Assembly (NCBI GenBank): GCA_948579355.1
Contig: CAPAOV010000024.1
Coordinates: 1-41,821, forward strand
Direction of reading: 5' to 3'
Length of the DNA stretch: 41,821 nucleotides
Source of the DNA: an uncultured Eubacterium sp.
GTDB taxonomy: Bacteria > Bacillota > Clostridia > Lachnospirales > Lachnospiraceae
The notes below the pieces were generated by a model. That model was not told the origin of the DNA. It did not search any database and was given only the letters and a program-made list of their open reading frames with translations. Shown here one piece after another: positions 41,730 through 41,821 of this stretch (position 1 is the stretch's first letter; every line of letters starts with the position of its first letter). A program made the translations under genes and the position numbers.

Positions 41730-41821
41730 TATTGTTTCTTTTGTTTACAGGGCGACGCCCGAGCACTTGTCTGAGATGTCTGCTGTCGTTTTTTCCTGAC
41801 TTTTGACAGCCCGTTTGCACT

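Noticed and set aside
19903..41783. A 15-mer GCAGACATCTCAGAC near the right htrA recurs inverted at 41769-41783
   Set aside because: One or two such matches are expected by chance in a 42-kb window on both strands, and neither copy has supporting context.

Overview
The window reads as Bacillota, class Clostridia, most likely Lachnospiraceae. The grounds are strong AGGAGG-type ribosome binding sites, many near-consensus sigma-A promoters (TTGACA-N17-TATAAT), DUF1292 and TIGR03905 TSCPD proteins, secreted enzymes with lysine-rich bacterial Ig-like domains, an ECF sigma factor with a PF09826 propeller partner, and an infC-rpmI-rplT operon with an attenuated leader. I see no rRNA, CRISPR array, transposase, integrase or phage module.

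The main feature is a mirror arrangement. From about 3.1 to 12.4 kb the order is DUF1292, WbaP-type sugar-phosphate transferase (-), then rightward HtrA, ClpX paralogue, Csp-like subtilase, class I aminotransferase and HisC-like aminotransferase, followed by a GH25 lysozyme. From 21.5 kb back to 13.8 kb the same genes recur as diverged homologues in inverted order: transferase (+), then leftward HtrA, ClpX, subtilase and HisC-like. Between the arms lie a strong bidirectional terminator and a five-tRNA operon (Pro, Gly, Arg, His, Gln, all on -). The arms clearly differ in sequence, and the left arm is more GC-rich with more CTG and ATC codons. They are therefore either ancient or horizontally acquired inverted paralogous blocks, or homologous regions of two related genomes joined in one contig. 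The divergent HtrA/transferase promoter region is conserved between arms, including an identical 17-nt element ahead of both htrA -10 boxes and a TTG start for both transferases. This points to a selected unit: a membrane HtrA protease, a second ClpX unfoldase, a germination-type subtilase and a PLP aminotransferase, regulated next to a polyprenyl-phosphate sugar transferase.

Left flank (0.1-3.1 kb, all -): TSCPD protein, QueT-type queuosine-precursor transporter under a preQ1-I riboswitch, VanY-type DD-carboxypeptidase and a PlsC-type acyltransferase.

Right flank: an XPD/DinG-type helicase with a predicted leaderless mRNA, divergent from an ECF sigma factor overlapping a membrane beta-propeller protein, then the second DUF1292 gene. 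Next comes a leftward operon of cytidylate-kinase-like protein, gltX, UvrD-like helicase, GH10 xylanase and a small FeoB-associated Cys-rich protein, followed by a cell-wall amidase, tRNA-Leu, a secreted M14 carboxypeptidase, the infC-rpmI-rplT operon and a GNAT acetyltransferase. After an orphan structured small RNA, the window ends with an autoregulated GntR/ABC transporter/lipoprotein operon. A roughly 90-bp repeat sits just upstream of both the tRNA-Leu promoter and the GntR operon promoter.
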